64,000 nt of DNA, taken from the NCBI RefSeq assembly GCF_025950235.1, contig NZ_JAPDDT010000001.1:1088456-1152455 (forward strand), given 5' to 3'. The notes beneath the pieces were generated by a model. That model had not been told where the DNA came from. It did no database searches and saw only the letters and a program-made list of their open reading frames with translations. Positions within the stretch are counted from its first letter, which is position 1; the number at the start of each line of letters is the position of its first letter. This DNA is from Luteolibacter arcticus. GTDB lineage: Bacteria > Verrucomicrobiota > Verrucomicrobiia > Verrucomicrobiales > Akkermansiaceae. The translations under genes were made by a program, and so were the position numbers. Positions 63,900 through 64,000 of this stretch are shown here, in pieces.

Positions 63900-64000
63900 G
63901 AGGCTGTCTGAAAAATCATCTCCCCGCGGATTTTAATCTGTACTAGTTAGGTCAGGTATTGGAGAAGCTCGGGATGCCAGATTACCCGAGCAGCTTGACC
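63900..64000 (+). mobile_element. Left end of an IS5-family insertion sequence (continues past the window)
   Basis: Starting at about 63900 is a terminal-repeat-like GAGGCTGTCTGAAAAATC, preceded by TTAG (63897-63900), which fits the YTAR target preferred by the IS5 group. The base composition changes abruptly here. A transposase start follows at 63974 (see next entry). The right end, its inverted repeat and the second target copy lie outside the window. Confidence 0.65.
63974..64000 (+). CDS. IS5-family transposase, first nine codons
   Basis: ATG 63974 begins MPDYPSSLT, matching the conserved N terminus of IS5-family (DDE) transposases, in which a (Y)PS(D/S)LT motif precedes the DUF4096 domain. 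It is cut by the window edge, so only the position in the element supports the call. Confidence 0.6.

Overview
The window is a high-GC (roughly 62-64 %), densely coded bacterial chromosome segment. It looks like a member of the Verrucomicrobia (family Verrucomicrobiaceae, Luteolibacter-like). The evidence is a pseudopilin cassette of the Verru_Chthon type, paired DUF1588/DUF1592-cytochrome and DUF1552 genes, arylsulfatases, a DUF5722 protein, a GH71/99-like protein, and an SOS box TGTTC-N4-GAACA, the form described for Verrucomicrobia, in front of imuA-imuB-dnaE2. Two tRNA genes (Val-CAC, Ser-UGA) are present. There is no rRNA, CRISPR array, prophage or plasmid backbone.

Layout. 0-1.4 kb: end of a Na+/Ca2+ exchanger and a three-gene winged-helix/DUF5985 unit. 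1.4-7 kb (minus): a large repeat protein, a sirtuin and a TIM-barrel/GH71-99 fusion. 7.6-10 kb: three unrecognised exported proteins in an overlapping operon. 10.2-13.3 kb: a glyoxalase-like protein and unknown or exported proteins. 13.3-16.2 kb: two sulfatases. 16.5-20 kb: tRNA-Val, small membrane proteins, an acetyltransferase, a GT2-Rossmann fusion and a zinc-ribbon protein. 20.1-22.8 kb: SurA-like foldase, pdxA and an HTH-MBL protein. 22.85-23.2 kb: a palindrome cluster. 23.2-26.7 kb (minus): galE and three pseudopilins. 26.8-30.9 kb: a repetitive lipoprotein, a gene broken by a 32-bp tandem duplication, and a GH31 glycosidase. 31-37.8 kb: a MacAB-TolC-type efflux set with a two-component system. 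39.2-44.1 kb: a LacI-controlled sugar or sugar-acid catabolic locus. 44.2-49.5 kb: SOS mutasome. 49.6-53.2 kb: the cytochrome/DUF1552 pair. 53.3-54.1 kb: a decayed REP-associated transposase between mirrored repeats. 54.2-60.1 kb (minus): sulfate assimilation cysJ-cysI-cysH-cupin-cysK. 60.3-62.4 kb: a frameshifted DUF5722 gene. 62.5-63.9 kb: tRNA-Ser and a HupE/UreJ-type protein. The right edge enters an IS5-family element.

The picture is a heterotroph that breaks down sulfated and complex polysaccharides (sulfatases, GH31, GH71/99-like, epimerases, Gfo/Idh) and makes its own cysteine from sulfate. Sequence-level oddities include a roughly seven-fold excess of the heptamer TGTTAGA inside and outside genes, several structured inverted repeats, and three damaged genes (32-bp duplication, amber stop, frameshift). 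No defence island or wholly novel machinery is evident. The most novel protein set is the three-gene exported operon at 7.6-10 kb.
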